From Verrucomicrobiales bacterium (GTDB taxonomy: Bacteria; Verrucomicrobiota; Verrucomicrobiia; Limisphaerales; CAIMTB01): 64,000 nt of DNA. The position numbers and the translations under genes are program-made. The first letter of the stretch is position 1. Each line of letters opens with the position of its first letter. Shown in pieces: positions 35,889 through 45,470 of this stretch. The DNA lies in assembly GCA_016795425.1 (NCBI GenBank), contig JAEUHG010000001.1, positions 1-64,000 of the forward strand, read 5' to 3'. The notes below the pieces were generated by a model. The model searched no databases. It saw nothing but the letters and a program-made list of their open reading frames with translations, and was not told where the DNA came from.

Positions 35889-37055
35889 CTATCGAAACAA
35901 ACGCGGCGCCAGATCGCGCAGGCTCCGTCGCCACGTCTGCCATTCATGATCGGTGTCCGGTGAGGTGAAAAGCACCGATTGTATTCCCGCTCCGGCGAGC
36001 GCTTCGTGCATCCCCTTGGTCCCGGCCAGGAATCGATCCTCGGCCGTTCCCGCGCCCAGCCACAACAACCGGACCTGGCGATGAAAGCGGTCGGCGTCTC
36101 GAAACACCCCATCGTATGCCGTCGCCACATCGAAGCCCTGTCGCGGCGGGGCGCTCAGCGCCGCAATCCAGGCAAATCGGTCCAGGTGCTTCAGCGCAAT
36201 GCCCAGGGTTTGCATCCCGCCCATGGACAATCCGGCCATGGCTCGATCCTCACGACCCGTCCGGGTCCGAAACGAGGCGTCAATGGACGGAATCAGCTCG
36301 CGCAACAAGACGTCCTCGAACGCCGCAATGGCGGTCGACCAGGCGTTGGTGCCCGCAGGGGCCTGGCGGTAGGCCGCGTAGCCACTGTCGAGAACAAGAA
36401 TCATCGGGCGCGCCGTGCGCGACGCGATCAGATGATCGAGGATGAATTGGGCGCGTCCCTGTTCCACCCATCCGCGTTCGTTCTCGCCGGCACCATGAAG
36501 GAGGTACAGCACCGGATACTTCGTCCGCGTTTTCCGCTCGTAATCCGGAGGACAATAAACATGCGCGCGCCGCCATTTCCCGGTGATCTCCGAGAAATAC
36601 CAATGCTCCCTCACCGAACCTCGCGGGACACCAGGCTGAGGCTGGTAATAGGCGCTGTCCACGTCAGGGACCTCGACGCCGCTGGTTTCCCGGCCATAGC
36701 CGAAATAACTGTAGCTCGCGGGGTCCTGAACGTTCAGGCCGTCGACCTCAAACCAATAATAGTGGAAGCCGGGCGCGGCCGGAGGCGTGCGTACGGACCA
36801 GACGCCATTCTCGCCGCGCTCCATGGCCAAAGCATCCTTGACCAAGCCGGCACCACCCCGAAGCACCACGCGCTGAGCCGAGGGCGCCTTGAGCTGAAAA
36901 CTGACGCTGCGGTCAGAGTGAATCCGCGGGTAGGCGGCGGTTCCAACGTTGCCAGGGGCGGGCATGGACTCCGGAGGACTTTCGGCGGGCGACAGGCGCG
37001 AAGCACCGAGGAGTAGACCAGCAACGAACGACGAGACAGCGAGCAACCGTTTCAT
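35889..37055 (-). CDS. Secreted esterase of the XynZ/IroE type with an N-terminal CBM48-like domain
   Basis: A 388-residue exported serine esterase. A signal peptide (1-24) is followed by an immunoglobulin-like, CBM48-type domain (about 40-130, VSFQLKAPSAQRVVLRGG, FHYYWFEVDG). The alpha/beta-hydrolase part carries YLLHGAGEN (oxyanion region), the nucleophile elbow AGLSMGGMQT and a histidine in DTDHEWQTWR near the C-terminus, so the triad appears complete. Family members include feruloyl and other carbohydrate esterases that release substituents from plant polysaccharides. The substrate is unknown. No carbohydrate enzyme gene is adjacent. Confidence 0.87.
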   Translation of the reverse strand: MKRLLAVSSFVAGLLLGASRLSPAESPPESMPAPGNVGTAAYPRIHSDRSVSFQLKAPSAQRVVLRGGAGLVKDALAMERGENGVWSVRTPPAAPGFHYYWFEVDGLNVQDPASYSYFGYGRETSGVEVPDVDSAYYQPQPGVPRGSVREHWYFSEITGKWRRAHVYCPPDYERKTRTKYPVLYLLHGAGENERGWVEQGRAQFILDHLIASRTARPMILVLDSGYAAYRQAPAGTNAWSTAIAAFEDVLLRELIPSIDASFRTRTGREDRAMAGLSMGGMQTLGIALKHLDRFAWIAALSAPPRQGFDVATAYDGVFRDADRFHRQVRLLWLGAGTAEDRFLAGTKGMHEALAGAGIQSVLFTSPDTDHEWQTWRRSLRDLAPRLFR

Positions 37056-37186
37056 GATGGTGAGCGGGAACCGGCCCGGAGTACCAGAGGCGAGCCGTGA
37101 CCATCAATGGAGAAGCGCGAAGACTGGGAACAACGTCGCGCGGATCGCGTCGCCCAGACTCTCCGCTCGTCGCGATCGGCCGTGGT

Positions 37187-40100
37187 TCACGAACCCCGGT
37201 GACCTGACTGGACGGCAAGCACGATGGACTCGTGCCACCCGCCTCCGAGAGCTTTGATCAGTTGGACCAGGACGGTCTGCCGCTGGCCATGAAGTCGCGC
37301 CATGTCGAGTTCAACGGCCAGCAGGGTCCGCTGCGATTCGATCACCTCCAGGTAGCTGACAATCCCTCCCTCGTAACGCGCGCGCGCCAGCTCATAAGTC
37401 CGATGAGCCGCGTCATGCGTCCGCTGCAATACCTCGGCTTCCTCGGCCTGCAGTCGGTGCGCGGTCAACAACTCCTGCACCTCGGCGAACGCGATCAGCA
37501 CCTGCTGCCGATAGTTCGCCACCGCCTCATCGAAAGCGCTTCTCGCCCGCGCCAGGTTCGCCCGGTTCCGTCCACCGGCGAAAATGGGAAGCGAAAGGCT
37601 GGGTCCCAGGCTCCACACGCGACTCTCCCAACTGAACAACGCGTCGAGTTCAGCACTGGCATAGCCCGCGGAGCCGGTCAATCGCAGGACCGGAAAGAAC
37701 GCGGCCTTGGCCATACCGATGCGGGCGTTGGCCGAGGCCAGGTGACGCTCGGCGGACGCCACATCGGGCCGCCGCTCCAGCAGATCCGAAGGAAGTGCCT
37801 CGGGCACCGGTGGAAGCGTTGGCGCCATTCCCGATCGTTCCTCCAGTTCGAACTCGGGATAGAATGAGCCCGTGAGCACGGAAAGCGCGGAGGCGAGGGA
37901 GTTGCGCTGCTGTTCAAGGCGAACCAGTTCCGCTTCTGCCACCGCCACTTCGGTATCGGCACGCGCCAGATCCAACTCGGGTGCCGTGCCCGCATCGACG
38001 CGTCCCTTCAGCACGGAACGCGCTTCGCGGCGCAGGCCGATGGACTCCCGAACCACGGAGCGCTGCCGATCCACGGCGCGAAGGCTGAAGTAGTACCGCG
38101 CGACCTCCGCCTGAATGCTGAGCAGGGCATTGTGAAAGTCTGCGGCTGAGGCTTGTGCATCGGCCCGGGCGCTCTGGAATGAACGCCGGACCCGCCCCCA
38201 GAGATCCACCTCGTAACTCAGGTCCAGCGGCGTCCTAAGGGTGGTGGCATTGACGATGCCGAAATCCGGATCCTGGCTGTCCGAGAATCGTTCCCTTCTC
38301 AGAGACGGATTCAGATCCACCTGTGGCAGCCACTCGCTCTTGCTCACCCGGGCCGCGGCGCGTGCCTGATCAAACCGAGCCGCGGCTGCCTTGAGCGACC
38401 AGTTGTTGGTGGTGGCACGTTCCATGAGAAGATCCAGGTCGCGGTCCTGAAATACCACCCACCAACTCCCTTTGGAACGAGCGTCGGACGGTCCTGCCTC
38501 CTTCCAGGTCGGGGCGTCGCGAAACTCCTGCGGAACCGCGTTGGTCGGGCGCTTGTAATCGGGCCCCACCGTCAGTGGCCAGGCTTCGGCGGTTGGTGAA
38601 AGCAGGCTTCCCGCCGCGACCAGGAAGGCCAGCCAGCCTGCCACGTGGGCGCCTCCCATCGTGGAACCGGGCGGCGGCGACAATGGGTGTTCGACCGCGG
38701 CAACCTTCGACGGTTTCCGTGTGGCGCCGAGGCGCATCAGAACCACGTAGAATACCGGAGTCAGAAGCAGTCCGAACAACGTCACGCCGATCATTCCAGA
38801 GAACACGGCCACACCCATGGCCCGCCGCATCTCCGACCCAGCGCCAGTTGAGACCACCAAGGGAAAGACACCGGCGATGAACGCGATGCTGGTCATCAGG
38901 ATCGGGCGCAGCCGGAGACGGCACGCTTCGATGGCGGCAGCGGACGGCGAGAGGCCTTCCACGTCCTGCTTATGCTTGGCGAATTCGACGATCAGAATGG
39001 CATTCTTGCAGGCCAATCCGACGAGGACGATCAACCCGATTTGGGTGAAAATGTTGTTGTCCCCACCCGTCAACCAGACTCCCGCGATGGCGAACAACAG
39101 GCACAGGGGAACCACCAGAATGATCGCCAGCGGCAACCGGAAACTTTCGTACTGCGCCGCCAGCACCAGGAACACGAGCAGGATGCACAGCGGATAGACA
39201 TAGACAGCGGAGTTACCCGCCAGGATTCGCTGAAAGGTAAGATCGGTCCATTCGAAGGCGTAGCCCTTCGGTAGCTGCTCGCTCGCGAGCCGCGCCATCA
39301 GCGACTCTGCTTGTCCCGAACTGATTCCCTGCGCCGGACCTCCGTTGATTTCTGCCGCGGGATAACCGTTGTAACGCATCACGCGGTCAGGTCCATAGGA
39401 CTCCTTCACCGTCACGACGGCACCCAGCGGAACCATCTGGCCGGATAGGTTCCGAGTCTTGAGGCGGGTGATATCCTCAGGTCGATCGCGGAACCTGGAA
39501 TCAGCCTGGGCCACCACCTGCCAGGTCCTGCCGAACAAATTGAAGTCATTCACATACAGCGAGCCGAGATACACTTGCATGGTCTCGAACAGGGTCTGCA
39601 ACGGCACACCCTGCGACTTCGCCTTGACGCGGTCGATCTCGGCATCCAGTTGAGGGACGTTCACCGTGAAGGTGGAGAAGAGACCCGCCAGTTTGCCCGA
39701 GCCGTACCCCTGGCCGATGAGCGCCTGGGTGGTCTGGTAAAGGGCGTCATACCCCAGGCCGGCCCGATCCTCGACGAACATCTTGAATCCACCGATGGTC
39801 CCGAGCCCGTTCACCGGCGGCGGCATCACGGTCAGGATGAACGCATCCTGGATCCCGCCGAACTCGCGATTCAACGCGGCCGCGATTGCCGGACCGCTCA
39901 ACGCCGCTCCCTTGCGTTCCTCGAACGGCTTCAGGCCGAAGAAAATGATGCCGGCATTCGGAGCAACACTGAATCCGCTGATGCTCAGTCCGGGAAATTG
40001 CACGGCGTCCTGCACGCCCGGAACCTTGAGTCCCAGGTCCGACATGCGCCGCATTACCGCATCGGTCCGGTCCAACGAAGCACCATCCGGGAGCTGGGCG

Positions 40101-41848
40101 AAGGCGACCAGGTACTGCTTGTCCTGGGTCGGCACAAATCCTGTCGGGACTTTGGTAAAGCTCCAACCGGTCAGCCCAACCAGCCCCAGGTAGATCACCA
40201 AGGCCGCTGCGCTCTTGCGCAAGACACCGGCGACCGCGGCCCCGTATCGGTCGCCCGCCCAGGAGAATGCGACGTTGAAAGGTCGAAAGAGCCAGCCGAA
40301 TAGGCGGTCCATCATCCGCGAAACGCCGTCCTTTGGCGCGTGATGGGACCGCAAGAGCACCGCCGACAGTGCCGGCGAAAGCGTCAGGGAATTGAACGCC
40401 GAAATGACGGTCGAGATGGCGATGGTAATGGCGAACTGCTTGTAGAACTGCCCGGTCAGTCCGCTGATGAAGGCGGTGGGAATGAACACCGCGCAGAGAA
40501 CCAGCGCGATGGCAATGATCGGTCCGGTGACCTCGTCCATGGCCCGCTTGGTGGCTTCCACCGGCGAGAAGCCCAGCGCGATGTTTCGTTCGACGTTCTC
40601 CACCACGACAATCGCGTCATCCACCACAATCCCAATGGCGAGCACCAGGCCGAACAGGGTCAGCATGTTGATGCTGAAGCCCAGGGCCAGCATCACGGCA
40701 AAAGTGCCGACGAGCGACACGGGAACTGCCGCCAACGGAATGATCGAGGCCCGCCATGTCTGCAGGAAGAGAATCACCACCACCACCACCAGGAACACCG
40801 CCTCGAACAGCGTTTTCACCACCGCGCGGATCGAGCTCCGAACGAATACCGTGGGGTCGTAAACCACGGCGTAATCCAGCCCCTCGGGAAAGTTCTTCTT
40901 CAGCTCATCCATGGTGCGTCGGACGTCCTCGGATAGCTGGAGAGCATTGGCACCCGGCGACTGGAAGATGGGAATCGCCACGGCGCTTCGGTTGTTCAGC
41001 AGGGAACGCAGCGAATAACCGGAGGCGCCAAGTTCAATGCGGGCAACACTCTTCAGGAAGGTCTTTTCGCCGTTCGGCCCGGTCTTGATGATCACGTTGC
41101 CGAATTCCTCAGGGTCGAGCAGTCGTCCCTTGGCGTTGATCTGCAATTCGAGCCCGACCGGATTCGACAAGGGCTGCTGGCCAATCGCGCCGGCCGCGAT
41201 CTGAACATTCTGTTCGCGCAATGCCTGGACGATGTCGCTGGCCGTCAAATCCCGCGCCGCCGCCTGGTCAGGATCGATCCAGACCCGCATCGCATAGTCT
41301 CCTGAACCGAAGAGCTGCACGGAACCCGCTCCCGGAATTCGGGCCAAGACATCCTTCACCTGCAGCGTGGCGTAATTGCGCAGGTAGATCTCGTCGTACC
41401 GCCCGTCGGGTGACATCAGGTGCACCACCATCGTCAGGTCGGGCGATTGTTTGGTGGTAGTGACGCCAAGGCGCCGCACCTCCTCGGGGAGTTTGGGCAA
41501 AGCCTGGGCCACGCGGTTCTGCACCTGCACCTGCGCATCATCGATCCGTGTGCCCAGTTTAAAGGTCACGGTCAGCGTCAGGACGCCGTCGCTGGTCGCC
41601 TGGGAGAACATGTACAGCGCGTTCTCCACTCCGTTGACGGCCTGTTCCAACGGCGCGGCCACAGTCTCGGCAATGGTCTTGGGATTCGCCCCCGGGTAGT
41701 TCGCCATCACCACGATGGTGGGCGGCACGACCTCGGGATACTCACTGATCGGCAGTCGCATCATGGCGATCAAACCGAGCAGCAGGACGAGAACGGACAA
41801 CACGCCCGCGAAAATGGGACGCTGAATGAAAAAGTGGGCGAATTTCAT
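37187..41848 (-). CDS. RND multidrug pump fused in frame to an outer-membrane factor
   Basis: One uninterrupted frame of 1553 codons. Residues 1 to about 1045 are a complete HAE1-type RND pump (AcrB/MexB type): first helix FIQRPIFAGVLSVLVLLLG, porter-domain start PISEYPEVVPP and the proton-relay aspartates in GIVVDDAIVVVENV. From about 1064 the sequence becomes an OprM/NodT-like outer-membrane factor, with VGPDYKRP and the repeat-type helices of that family. Codon 1064 is an ATG (38659) opening on MGGAHVAGWLAFLVAAGSLL, a signal-peptide-like stretch without a lipobox cysteine. Either the two are fused or the second protein is translated separately from 38659. Regulated by the adjacent TetR; the adaptor is encoded upstream. 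Confidence 0.88.
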   Translation of the reverse strand: MKFAHFFIQRPIFAGVLSVLVLLLGLIAMMRLPISEYPEVVPPTIVVMANYPGANPKTIAETVAAPLEQAVNGVENALYMFSQATSDGVLTLTVTFKLGTRIDDAQVQVQNRVAQALPKLPEEVRRLGVTTTKQSPDLTMVVHLMSPDGRYDEIYLRNYATLQVKDVLARIPGAGSVQLFGSGDYAMRVWIDPDQAAARDLTASDIVQALREQNVQIAAGAIGQQPLSNPVGLELQINAKGRLLDPEEFGNVIIKTGPNGEKTFLKSVARIELGASGYSLRSLLNNRSAVAIPIFQSPGANALQLSEDVRRTMDELKKNFPEGLDYAVVYDPTVFVRSSIRAVVKTLFEAVFLVVVVVILFLQTWRASIIPLAAVPVSLVGTFAVMLALGFSINMLTLFGLVLAIGIVVDDAIVVVENVERNIALGFSPVEATKRAMDEVTGPIIAIALVLCAVFIPTAFISGLTGQFYKQFAITIAISTVISAFNSLTLSPALSAVLLRSHHAPKDGVSRMMDRLFGWLFRPFNVAFSWAGDRYGAAVAGVLRKSAAALVIYLGLVGLTGWSFTKVPTGFVPTQDKQYLVAFAQLPDGASLDRTDAVMRRMSDLGLKVPGVQDAVQFPGLSISGFSVAPNAGIIFFGLKPFEERKGAALSGPAIAAALNREFGGIQDAFILTVMPPPVNGLGTIGGFKMFVEDRAGLGYDALYQTTQALIGQGYGSGKLAGLFSTFTVNVPQLDAEIDRVKAKSQGVPLQTLFETMQVYLGSLYVNDFNLFGRTWQVVAQADSRFRDRPEDITRLKTRNLSGQMVPLGAVVTVKESYGPDRVMRYNGYPAAEINGGPAQGISSGQAESLMARLASEQLPKGYAFEWTDLTFQRILAGNSAVYVYPLCILLVFLVLAAQYESFRLPLAIILVVPLCLLFAIAGVWLTGGDNNIFTQIGLIVLVGLACKNAILIVEFAKHKQDVEGLSPSAAAIEACRLRLRPILMTSIAFIAGVFPLVVSTGAGSEMRRAMGVAVFSGMIGVTLFGLLLTPVFYVVLMRLGATRKPSKVAAVEHPLSPPPGSTMGGAHVAGWLAFLVAAGSLLSPTAEAWPLTVGPDYKRPTNAVPQEFRDAPTWKEAGPSDARSKGSWWVVFQDRDLDLLMERATTNNWSLKAAAARFDQARAAARVSKSEWLPQVDLNPSLRRERFSDSQDPDFGIVNATTLRTPLDLSYEVDLWGRVRRSFQSARADAQASAADFHNALLSIQAEVARYYFSLRAVDRQRSVVRESIGLRREARSVLKGRVDAGTAPELDLARADTEVAVAEAELVRLEQQRNSLASALSVLTGSFYPEFELEERSGMAPTLPPVPEALPSDLLERRPDVASAERHLASANARIGMAKAAFFPVLRLTGSAGYASAELDALFSWESRVWSLGPSLSLPIFAGGRNRANLARARSAFDEAVANYRQQVLIAFAEVQELLTAHRLQAEEAEVLQRTHDAAHRTYELARARYEGGIVSYLEVIESQRTLLAVELDMARLHGQRQTVLVQLIKALGGGWHESIVLAVQSGHRGS

Positions 41849-41948
41849 GAGAATTCAGGTATTTCCGAAGTCCTGTGAGGTTGCTCCCCTCGAATCGAAT
41901 TGGATCTCCAAGCCGGTAGGGAGCGCTCCAAGACGTTCCCCGCCAGGG

Positions 41949-43157
41949 TCACCGAGCAGCGGTCCGTGGACCCGACGCTCCGCCGGCCATCACCGGCGCC
42001 TCCTGAGGTTCCACCGGCATTCCAGGTCGAATGCGCGCGAGGCCGTTCACCACCACCTTTTCGCCGGCACGAACTCCATCCCTGATGATGCGCTTTCCGC
42101 CGACCACCGGCCCCAGCTTGACGGGGCGGTAGGCGGTTGTGTTGGTGGACGTCAGCGTCAACACATACTTCTGCGCCTGGTCGGTGCCGATTGCCGTTTC
42201 CTCGATGAGCAACTTGGGTTCGCGGGGTCCGGCAGGAACACGAAGACGGGCGAAGAGACCCGGCACAATGCGGCCATCCGCATTGGGAAACTGGGCGCGC
42301 AGGACGATGCTGCCGGTCTTTTCATCGATGCGATTGTCCAGCGATTCGAGGAAGCCGATGGTCGCGAACGTCGATTCGTCGGACAATTGCAGCTGCACCG
42401 GCACGCGTCCCTGATCGTCCACGGGCAGGCTGCCATCCAGAATCAAGGCGCGGTAGCGCAACAGGGCCGCTTCATCCATGTCGGCGTAAACGTAGATGGG
42501 ATCGACGGAAACGATGGTGGTGAGCAGGGTCGCGGCCCCAGCGAGACCGCTGACATAATTGCCGGCAGTCACCAGGGCGCGGCTGACCCGACCATCGATC
42601 GGTGACCGGATGACGGTATGTTCGAGATCGAGTTGGACGGAATCGCGAGCCGCCTTGGCAGCCAACCACTCGGCACGTGCCTCGGCGTACCGGGCCTGCC
42701 GAGCATCGGCCTCCTCATTCGAAATGGCCTTGCTCGCCAGCAACTGGGCCGTTCGCTTGGCCTCCCGTTCCGCAGTCTCCATGCGGACCTGGGCGACGGC
42801 GATTTCCGCTTCACGCCGCTCGAAGTCCGCCTGGTGCCAGCGGTTGTCGATCTCGAACAAGACGTCGCCCTTCTTCACTAATTGGCCGGAGTCGAAGCGA
42901 ACCTTCTGAACGTGACCAGACACCCGAGGGCGCACCTCGACGAACTCGACCGCCGCTGCGCGACCGGTGAACTCGTCCCATTCGACCAATTCCCGTTGTT
43001 CGACCGGTGCGACCGTGACTTGGGAAGGGGGGGGCGCGGCGGCGGAGTCAGGACCGGACCGGCCACAGCCAACGGTCCCAGCGGCGAGGGCGGCGAATGC
43101 GATCCAGGCGAGGACCTCGCGGATACGAAAACGAGAACGCACAACCGGAGAATTCAT
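41949..43157 (-). CDS. RND efflux adaptor (membrane fusion protein, HlyD family)
   Basis: A 402-residue periplasmic adaptor that joins the RND pump to its outer-membrane factor. A signal peptide ends in a lipobox, AAGTVGC, giving Cys31 after the ATG at 43157. The lipoyl/barrel-sandwich halves, the alpha-hairpin (KAISNEEADARQARYAEARA) and the membrane-proximal domain are recognisable, with a MexA-like sequence VRPRVSGHVQKVRF. The frame is open to 43205 but those residues overlap an operator-like site. It starts 63 bases after the tetR stop and ends 100 bases before the pump start, so tetR-adaptor-pump is probably one operon. Confidence 0.9.
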   Translation of the reverse strand: MNSPVVRSRFRIREVLAWIAFAALAAGTVGCGRSGPDSAAAPPPSQVTVAPVEQRELVEWDEFTGRAAAVEFVEVRPRVSGHVQKVRFDSGQLVKKGDVLFEIDNRWHQADFERREAEIAVAQVRMETAEREAKRTAQLLASKAISNEEADARQARYAEARAEWLAAKAARDSVQLDLEHTVIRSPIDGRVSRALVTAGNYVSGLAGAATLLTTIVSVDPIYVYADMDEAALLRYRALILDGSLPVDDQGRVPVQLQLSDESTFATIGFLESLDNRIDEKTGSIVLRAQFPNADGRIVPGLFARLRVPAGPREPKLLIEETAIGTDQAQKYVLTLTSTNTTAYRPVKLGPVVGGKRIIRDGVRAGEKVVVNGLARIRPGMPVEPQEAPVMAGGASGPRTAAR

Positions 43158-43177
43158 GAGCACAGCACGTTGTATAG

Positions 43178-43193
43178 TTAACCGTTTAGTCAA
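43178..43193 (-). promoter_or_regulatory. Candidate TetR operator upstream of the adaptor gene
   Basis: On the minus strand this reads TTGACTAAACGGTTAA, an imperfect palindrome 20 bases upstream of the adaptor ATG. It matches the site at 43898-43913 in 13 of 16 positions, which is the main evidence. A TATACA at 43176-43171 could be a -10 element, placing the operator over the promoter. Binding by the neighbouring TetR protein is inferred. Confidence 0.6.
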
Positions 43194-43220
43194 GTAATCC
43201 GACAAAAAAAGGGATGGGGC

Positions 43221-43862
43221 TCAGGCAGGCGTCAGGGCCGCGCTGGGGCGACTGGGAGTGCCCTGAACCCGGGATAGTCCCAGGATCTCCAAGGTTCCCG
43301 GCTCAAGCTCGTTGAGGATCATCATTTCGTTGCGGATGCGCGCCTGCATCAAAACGCCTAACTGGAAGGCCCGCACCACCCGGGCCTTTTCCCGCGGATT
43401 GGGCACCGAAATGTCGCCCGCCGCATCGGCATCGCGAATCGCCGATTCCAAATACTGCACTCCATGGTCCATGATTGCCTGCACTTTTCGCCTGAGATTC
43501 GAATCCTGCGTGCATATCTCGGATCCCAACGTCGCCAGCGGACAACCCAGCACGTACCCGTGCTTTGCCTTGAGCTCCGCTTGTCCCGCGATCATGAAAC
43601 GAATGTGACCCACGATGCGGTCCATCGGCGGCACGGATGCCGAGAAGATCGCATCCAACTGAGGCTTGTACGCCTCCCATTCCCGATCGAGCGACGCCTC
43701 GACCAATTGCGCCTTGCCGTCGAAGAAGTAGTAGAAACTACCCTTCTTCACCCCGGCCTTCTCGCAGATCTGATCGATGGTGGAACTGTCGTAGGATTGA
43801 GTCCAAAACAGCTCCGCGACCGCCGCCATCAATCGGTCTTTCGCGTCACTTGTTCGCCCCAT
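43221..43862 (-). CDS. TetR/AcrR-family transcriptional repressor
   Basis: A 213-residue regulator. The N-terminal helix-turn-helix is clear: DAKDRLMAAVAELFWTQSYD, then TIDQICEKAGVKKGSFYYFF (about 29-48), the TetR recognition helix pattern. The C-terminal ligand domain (about 60-210) is variable as usual and I cannot name a ligand. The gene stands directly upstream of the RND adaptor and pump, so it most likely represses them and itself through the two matching operator-like sites. Start at the ATG at 43862, 35 bases downstream of the second site. Confidence 0.9.
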   Translation of the reverse strand: MGRTSDAKDRLMAAVAELFWTQSYDSSTIDQICEKAGVKKGSFYYFFDGKAQLVEASLDREWEAYKPQLDAIFSASVPPMDRIVGHIRFMIAGQAELKAKHGYVLGCPLATLGSEICTQDSNLRRKVQAIMDHGVQYLESAIRDADAAGDISVPNPREKARVVRAFQLGVLMQARIRNEMMILNELEPGTLEILGLSRVQGTPSRPSAALTPA

Positions 43863-43897
43863 GTCGTCTCTCCGCCACGCGCTATCTCAACCCGAAT

Positions 43898-43913
43898 TTG
43901 ACCTATTAGTCAA
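43898..43913 (-). promoter_or_regulatory. Candidate TetR operator upstream of tetR
   Basis: On the minus strand the site reads TTGACTAATAGGTCAA, with perfect five-base arms TTGAC/GTCAA. It contains TTGACT, close to a -35 hexamer, and lies 35 bases before the tetR ATG, so repression would be autoregulatory. It shares 13 of 16 bases with the site at 43178-43193. Confidence 0.62.
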
Positions 43914-43917
43914 CAAT

Positions 43918-45333
43918 CTATTCGACTTGAAGGCAGACCATCCGAGTGAGATCACGCGCCAGCAATCGCCCGCTGGCGAGTGCGAGCGGGGCCCAGCATT
44001 CATGCCCATCCATGATCCGCGCCGTCGCCAAGGGCCGGTACGCCTCGGGACTGGCCTCGATCAAGCTGAGGGACCCCCCGTCGTCCAGCGCAAAAATCAG
44101 CCCGTCCCGGGCCATGAGCAACGGCCCCAAACCGAAGTTCGTCTCCGGACCACTCTCCCATGCCACCTTGCCTTCCGGGGTCAAACAAACGAACCGCCCG
44201 TCCGCCCGTATGCCGTAGAGAACGCCATTGCGCCAAATCGGGGAATGCTGGGTCGCGCCAAACACATCCGCCTTCACGCGGAACACCTCCTCTGCCGACA
44301 ACGTGCCGCCTTGCACCGAGAACTTCAGCAGGAGACTTCCGGCGTTGTAGCCGCCAGTGAAAAAGTAGCGGTCGCCATCGATCGGCACCGGGGTCGGGAC
44401 GGTGGCAATGTTGATCTTCCATTGACCGGTCTCCCAGGCCACCGAACCGTCCTCGGCGCGCACCGCCACCACCCCGGCGCTGGCGCAATAGAGGTAGAAC
44501 TTGGAGCCCCCGATCGTCATGGGAACCACCGAGGCATGCGTCATCTTCCATTCCCGCAGATTGGGCGTCTTCCACACGACCTTGCCGGTGCCGAGTTCCA
44601 CCGCCATCAGCAACGCCTCGGGCCCGCCCGGCGCCAAGATGACGCGATCGCCGTCGACCAAGGGACACTGCCCCGTGTACCACGGTGGAATCGTCGCGCC
44701 ATGATCCTTGACCAGATCGATGCCCCACACGAACTCGCCGTCACCGGCCTTTACACACAGGACGTGGCATTTCGGCCCCATCGCCACCACCCGGTCACCG
44801 ACGACCGTGGGCACCGTCCGCGTCAACCCATGATTTCGCTTCACGGCCACCGGATAGGAGTATCGCCAGATCTCGAGACCATCCTCCAGAGACAGGCAGC
44901 GCAAGGCATCCCGCTGGCGTTCGCGATCGTAGTCCATGAGAAAAACCCGGCCATCCACGATCGCCGGTCCGGCAAACCCTTCCCCGACCTCAACGGACCA
45001 TATTTCCCGCGGACGCCCGCCCGGCCAGGTTCGGGCCACGGAAGTCGCTTCGATGCCAATGCCGGTCCCCTCCGGCCCGCGAAATCGCGACCAACTGCCC
45101 TTCAATGGCGCGGGTTTGCCGGCGCCCGCAGTGCGCGTCCCGGCGGCAAAGACGTCGACCGGGGTCGCGCTTTCCGTTCCGACTCCGATCCGGTCGGTAC
45201 CGGGCACGCGCAGGTCGACCGGCGCGCGAACCGGGGCCCAGAGCCAAGCCAGGAAGGCGAGAATAGCAATCGCCGCGAGGCCGAAAGGCACCGACGTGGG
45301 GACGGCGCGAAAAGATGGAATGGACCGATCCAT
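43918..45333 (-). CDS. PQQ-like beta-propeller protein, membrane-anchored
   Basis: About 471 residues from the ATG at 45333. A single hydrophobic segment, FGLAAIAILAFLAWLW, anchors or exports the protein. The rest is a propeller with repeating blades of the PQQ-enzyme type (CLSLEDGLEIW, VELGTGKVVW, VRAEDGSVAW), beginning with the motif WSRFRGPEGTG that opens many verrucomicrobial and planctomycetal PQQ-like proteins. No calcium/PQQ dehydrogenase active site is evident, so it may be a non-enzymatic binding or assembly protein. It precedes tetR on the same strand and is divergent from a similar gene at 45471, 137 bases away. Confidence 0.85.
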   Translation of the reverse strand: MDRSIPSFRAVPTSVPFGLAAIAILAFLAWLWAPVRAPVDLRVPGTDRIGVGTESATPVDVFAAGTRTAGAGKPAPLKGSWSRFRGPEGTGIGIEATSVARTWPGGRPREIWSVEVGEGFAGPAIVDGRVFLMDYDRERQRDALRCLSLEDGLEIWRYSYPVAVKRNHGLTRTVPTVVGDRVVAMGPKCHVLCVKAGDGEFVWGIDLVKDHGATIPPWYTGQCPLVDGDRVILAPGGPEALLMAVELGTGKVVWKTPNLREWKMTHASVVPMTIGGSKFYLYCASAGVVAVRAEDGSVAWETGQWKINIATVPTPVPIDGDRYFFTGGYNAGSLLLKFSVQGGTLSAEEVFRVKADVFGATQHSPIWRNGVLYGIRADGRFVCLTPEGKVAWESGPETNFGLGPLLMARDGLIFALDDGGSLSLIEASPEAYRPLATARIMDGHECWAPLALASGRLLARDLTRMVCLQVE

Positions 45334-45470
45334 GCCGCTGTTATCATCGGCAGGAAGGCGACAACAACTCACCATCTACGGCTGAATCCACAACCTTCCT
45401 TGGCTTCCTGCGCGATTGACCAAATCCCGGATTGGGCAAGGCTCCTGCCGATTTTCAACGCGCCCCGACC

